Positions 4,701 through 5,855 of a stretch of DNA of 5,855 bases are shown one piece after another. How positions within the stretch are numbered: the stretch's first letter is position 1; each line of letters starts with the position of its first letter. Source of the stretch: Pirellulaceae bacterium (GTDB lineage Bacteria > Planctomycetota > Planctomycetia > Pirellulales > Pirellulaceae). The position numbers and the translations under genes are program-made. The stretch lies in the NCBI GenBank assembly GCA_022448645.1, contig JAKVBZ010000171.1, positions 1-5,855 on the forward strand. The letters run 5' to 3'. Under the pieces are notes generated by a model. The model was not told the origin of the DNA and did not search any database. It worked only from the letters and a program-made list of their open reading frames with translations.

Positions 4701-5855
4701 GCAACTCTGTGTTTTCCACCCAAAGGTGGGCATAACGAGTTTCACCATCGACGGTGTAGGCGTCGAGATCACTGGGAAGATAGCTGTGCTTGTATTGCTC
4801 GAAGCTTTCGGAAAATTGCGTGCTCGTAGAATTTAGGTGAGAGATCCAGGTGTACTCTTCCGGGTTCTCGAGCCAAATTCCCGCATAATACCGTTGGTTA
4901 CCCAACAGGTAGCTTTCCTGATCGATCAATCGATAACCCGATTCCAGGTATTGGCTCCACAGCTGGTAAAACTGTATTTCGGTGAGGTCGTGAAACTCAG
5001 CCCAAAGCCGATCGTCTGGGTTGTGCTGCCAAACTCCGCTGAGAAGTTTCTGGCCATCGATTTGATCGATTTCGATGTCGATCAGAAAATTAGCGTCCTT
5101 GCGCTGATCCCAATCATCGGCAAACTGGTCGGGCGTAAGATTGTGGAACGAATGCCAGTTGATTTGGTTAGCATCCAGCACGGGAGCCAGCCCACTGTCA
5201 CCGTCGTCCATATCGTTGTCCAAAACACTAGCGGCACCACTATCGAGAACGGTCGTGCTTTCCCCCTGGGCGACCGTAAGACTGTCGGGCACCGCGACCG
5301 GTGCGTCGTTAGCCGGTGAAATCGTCAAGGTGAATGATTTCGTCTGACTGACATTGCCAGCCGGGTCGCGCGCCTGGATCATGACTGTTGTCGAACCATT
5401 AAAATCATTCGCTGGGTGGACATGAATCGTATTGTCGGAACGGTCCGTGAAATTACCACTTCCAGAATCCATCCCGATGGTCAGCCCAAACCCGGTTGGG
5501 ATTTCGAGGAAGTTGGAGATTCGAAATTCAATGTCGGTGGCAGCGTAGATCTGGTCGCTTACGTGGTCGACAAGATTCAAACCGTTCATGTGAATCACGC
5601 TGTCTTCCGCGAGGAAAATATCTTCCAAAGTCGTGATGATCGGTGGCAACGTGTCCTGGACCGTAACGGTTCGCGTCACCGGATCGGCATGGTTGTCGGC
5701 TAAGTCGGCACAATCGTATTGAATCGTATAGGTGTCCGGCTGGCTCAAATCGACCACGTGTCCGGATACCTCAACAGCGTGTGATAAAGGGCCGTCCAAG
5801 GCGTCATTGCAGGTCGCACCAGAATCGATGTATTCGTCTATCGGAGAGGCTGGCA
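1693..5855 (-). CDS. Giant multidomain surface protein with nested beta-lactamase-fold hydrolase (5' end outside window)
   Basis: The frame is open from the right edge to a TGA at 1693-1695, giving 1386 visible codons; the true start is beyond 5855. A TTG at 5797-5799 is not taken as the start, because the 18 codons before it continue the Ig-like domain (EYIDSGATCNDALDG). Residues here are numbered from that TTG codon. In order: Ig-like to 50; cadherin/tandem-95-like 51-163; first half of a VCBS-like domain 164-202; five 51-52-residue repeats 214-470; serine beta-lactamase-fold domain about 475-798; second half of the VCBS-like domain 811-867; SdrD B-like 873-970; cadherin-like 975-1079; beta-strand-rich region 1084-1258; tail to 1368. 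The protein looks acidic and Cys-poor, as expected of a secreted or surface adhesin. No LPXTG motif, autotransporter barrel or transmembrane anchor is visible. It probably binds a surface or polymer while displaying a peptidase or esterase; the substrate cannot be read from the sequence. Domain names are from pattern recognition, not a search. Confidence 0.92.
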   Translation of the reverse strand, partial: PASPIDEYIDSGATCNDALDGPLSHAVEVSGHVVDLSQPDTYTIQYDCADLADNHADPVTRTVTVQDTLPPIITTLEDIFLAEDSVIHMNGLNLVDHVSDQIYAATDIEFRISNFLEIPTGFGLTIGMDSGSGNFTDRSDNTIHVHPANDFNGSTTVMIQARDPAGNVSQTKSFTLTISPANDAPVAVPDSLTVAQGESTTVLDSGAASVLDNDMDDGDSGLAPVLDANQINWHSFHNLTPDQFADDWDQRKDANFLIDIEIDQIDGQKLLSGVWQHNPDDRLWAEFHDLTEIQFYQLWSQYLESGYRLIDQESYLLGNQRYYAGIWLENPEEYTWISHLNSTSTQFSESFEQYKHSYLPSDLDAYTVDGETRYAHLWVENTELLNWILLRDMTTASFANYTSKYAKFYRVHDVESYQVNGQQLYAAIWIENRNDRSWQHERDLNMNSYQNHWRHYRDLGYRLTDFEKYETGEGERYAGVWRQNTTRPDWHLRASIDETATEHLAEHDIPGMSVAIVQQGEIKYMRGFGYQDVAGDQWYSAQTINRLASVSKAIGGVLLLKLADQGQLDPAALTSMYVPQIPAHHTHTLAELTSNRGGVGHYSQLGLGTLYTQYDTATEASALFWDKDLVSSPGSSYFYSTHGYTLLGAGIEGATGQAIDDVLYNELGSGLGLTTLKAEDRSVSNEFRTKLYNTNNTEASPDNISWKILGGGVEASAYDLARFSSMLIGGEILSNESLQQLWTVPEPDNVSYAMGWTVGTQQGEFAIRKDGSQLGANTYLRLFPDLNLGIVVLSNRRYSEPGTLSYNIANAILNSEAPDPSDIVPEQPSLTASLVTDVTHGSLVFNSDGTFSYTHDGSEITQDSFTYQAHDGLLDSNIVTVTITVEPDNPLPVTITGTKYNDLNGNGQRDQNEPGLPGWTIQLSDANGQLATTSTDPDGNYSFTNLEPGTFTVSEQQQAGWVQTAPASPGTFTLVTSSGQDMDGLDFGNRANHPPVITSNGGGATAILITPENQTDLTTITSTDADSHDTHHYSLSGGTDQGLFVINTATGILSFEQAPLFEAPADANTDNRYEVQVTVTDSGGLTDNQAITVIVTPHPKSTVWDGEGTVGTVGDGASWSDPNNWSWTEGGIDDLAPNDVAPGDNIIFKASPSVGAIDLQASRTINSLSLEADYQLENHALTITSGMITVGGAEVTASIASDILSPAGITKTGAGTLVVTASAPAVEIAAGTFILGSSATTNDLTVGSDTLAILNGSVNGDVINSGTLRVIGTAASLPLDTGSSTSQDPVGEQSTWASGIVIVVPVAQLRNAAIPDDREQSNVEHHFDPLSLLLTKNEPTVGRRSTGTVQQRQADTHYSFGERVEKPRKDLEVIDQLFRSGWDQLG
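1708..1773 (-). other. C-terminal tail of the giant protein, possible sorting signal
   Basis: After a Ser/Thr-rich linker, the polypeptide ends with a charged, partly amphipathic tail that includes EKPRKDLEVIDQLFRSGW (residues about 1347-1364). A hydrophobic patch, GIVIVVPVAQ (1281-1290), lies further upstream. From memory, many giant planctomycete surface proteins end in a short tail of the form hydrophobic-D-x-(L/V)-F-x-x-W. That resemblance suggests a sorting or processing signal, but it is not proven here. Confidence 0.4.
2026..2550 (-). other. Autotransporter-associated beta-strand / beta-helix-like region
   Basis: Residues 1084-1258 start with WDGEG and WSDPNNW, followed by PGDNIIF, RTINSLSLEADY, ALTITSGMITVGG, ITKTGAGTLVVTA, AAGTFILGSS, and VNGDVINSGTLRVIG. 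The G-A-G-T-L-x-(V/L) steps and the alternating hydrophobic pattern match autotransporter-associated strand repeats (PF12951 type), which form short beta-helices. No outer-membrane barrel follows, so this is a passenger-like stalk without its own translocator. Confidence 0.7.
2563..2877 (-). other. Cadherin-like domain
   Basis: Residues 975-1079 show the cadherin hallmarks in order: PPVITSNGG, an ENQT motif (PENQTDLTTITSTDADS), the YSLSGGTDQGLFVINTATG strand pair, LFEAPADANTDNRYEVQVT, and TDSGGLTDNQAITVIV. Acidic residues at the inter-domain positions suggest calcium-dependent stiffening. The D-A-N-x-D-N-x-Y-E-V version is common in giant marine bacterial surface proteins. Confidence 0.85.
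2890..3183 (-). other. SdrD B-like domain
   Basis: Residues 873-970 contain GTKYNDLNGNGQRDQNEPGL, then GWTIQLSD, DGNYSFTNLEPGTFTVSE, and the closing LDFGNR. This is the prealbumin-like B-repeat fold of staphylococcal SdrD, frequent in planctomycete surface proteins. The D-x-N-x-N-x-x-x-D-x-x-E loop starting at Asp884 is the expected calcium site. It acts as a rigid stalk or adhesive unit. Confidence 0.85.
3406..4377 (-). other. Serine beta-lactamase-fold hydrolase domain (PF00144 / peptidase S12 type)
   Basis: Residues about 475-798 open with the family pattern HDIPGMSVAIVQQGEI and RGFGYQD. The nucleophile box is S531-V-S-K534 in RLASVSKAIGG (Ser codon 4207-4209). It is followed by LAELTSNRGGVGHYS, the second box Y621-S-T in YSTHGYTLLGAGIEGATG, the segment GGGVEASAYDLARFSSML, and a third box K751-D-G753 in RKDGSQLGANTYLRLFPD, then VVLSNRR. 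All three boxes are present, so activity is expected. The Tyr box is YST, as in LACTB-like peptidases, rather than the YxN of class C beta-lactamases, and the third box has Lys where many relatives have His. Peptidase or esterase activity is more likely than antibiotic resistance. Confidence 0.88.
4390..5160 (-). repeat. Five tandem 51-52-residue repeats (BTRD1 type)
   Basis: Tryptophans recur at residues 215, 266, 318, 369, 420 and 472 (spacing 51, 52, 51, 51, 52), marking five units at bases 5008-5160, 4852-5007, 4699-4851, 4546-4698 and 4390-4545. Each unit reads roughly W-x3-(H/R)-(D/N)-(L/M)-T-x3-F, an aromatic-rich helix, then Y-R-L-x-D-x-E-x-Y, then Y-A-(G/A)-(I/V)-W-x-(E/Q)-N. This matches my memory of bacterial tandem repeat domain 1 (PF17660), which also precedes the beta-lactamase-like domain in polyglycine hydrolases. 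The unit protein sequences have diverged, so the array looks old. Its likely role is substrate or polymer recognition next to the active site. Confidence 0.8.
5311..5649 (-). other. Cadherin/tandem-95-like domain
   Basis: Residues 51-163 begin LPPIITTLEDIFLAEDS and include SDNTIHVHPANDFNGSTTV and ARDPAGNVS before the NDAPVA linker. The pattern of an E-D-S opening strand, an F-N-G turn and a D-x-A-G-N segment is typical of Ig/cadherin-like repeats in giant bacterial surface proteins. Acidic turns suggest calcium binding. It is structural, with no catalytic residues visible. Confidence 0.6.
5650..5855 (-). other. Ig-like domain (DUF5011/Cry22-like), partial
   Basis: The visible segment runs from EYIDSGATCNDALDG through VDLSQPDTYTIQYDCAD to VTRTVTVQDT, the usual end of this bacterial Ig-like family, where the D-G-A-T, D-G, G/D-T-Y-T-I-x-Y and N-x-A signatures recur. 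Two cysteines, codons 5809-5811 and 5710-5712, sit on what should be neighbouring strands and probably form a disulfide, which fits an oxidising extracellular location. More copies may lie beyond the right edge. Confidence 0.7.

Larger units (their letters stand above)
3199..5310 (-). other. VCBS-like domain split in two by an inserted module
   Basis: The first half is residues 164-202 (NDAPVAVPDSLTVAQGES, then GAASVLDNDMDDGDS). The second half is residues 811-867 (SLTASLVTDVTHGSLVF, then DGTFSYTHDGSE, DSFTYQAHDG, and VTVTITV). Each half alone is incomplete; together they make about 96 residues in the order found in uninterrupted domains of this type. The break falls right after the acidic DNDMDDGD turn, where the family normally continues directly with LTA-x-LV. 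Everything between, residues 203-810 (bases 3370-5193), is foreign to the domain. Confidence 0.75.

Noticed and set aside
3370..5193. The nested hydrolase as an assembly chimera or a separate broken gene
   Set aside because: The reading frame is unbroken across both junctions, no stop or frameshift occurs, and no separate start or ribosome site was noticed at the junction.
4051..5319. Long plus-strand open frames (4051-4686 and 4837-5319) opposite the giant gene
   Set aside because: They lie in the exact antisense codon phase of the minus-strand gene, show no known motif, and the minus-strand translation carries clear domain signatures throughout.

Overview
The window looks like a planctomycete chromosome fragment, most likely a marine Pirellula/Rhodopirellula-type lineage. 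This is an inference. It rests on moderate GC content and on a very large secreted mosaic protein that combines Ig/cadherin-like, VCBS-like, SdrD B-like and autotransporter-strand modules with a short basic/hydrophobic C-terminal tail. It also fits with the neighbouring Tat-exported molybdopterin oxidoreductase. No RNA gene, insertion sequence, CRISPR array or phage element was seen.

Layout: positions 1-484 contain no recognisable gene, only two small inverted repeats and, at the end, a Shine-Dalgarno sequence. Positions 485-1669 (+) encode a complete 394-residue protein of the sulfite oxidase family (Moco domain plus dimerisation domain) with a Tat signal. The Mo-ligating Cys, the Lys and the Tyr of the family are present, but the arginines that bind sulfite in animal enzymes are not, so the true substrate is open. 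A 23-bp gap separates this gene from the convergent gene at 1693-5855 (-).

The minus-strand gene is cut off at the right edge. Its 1386 visible codons read, from N to C terminus: an Ig-like domain with a likely disulfide, a cadherin/tandem-95-like domain, the first half of a VCBS-like domain, five tandem repeats of 51-52 residues (BTRD1 type), a serine beta-lactamase-fold (peptidase S12 / PF00144) domain with its catalytic residues in place, the second half of the same VCBS-like domain, an SdrD B-like domain, a cadherin-like domain, a beta-strand/beta-helix region and a C-terminal tail.

The most notable point is the nesting. An approximately 608-residue enzymatic module, resembling the repeat-plus-hydrolase layout of polyglycine hydrolases, sits in frame inside one loop of an otherwise ordinary adhesive Ig-fold domain. 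The simplest reading is a giant cell-surface or secreted adhesin that displays a peptidase or esterase. The two genes are convergent and probably not functionally linked; both products act outside the cytoplasm.
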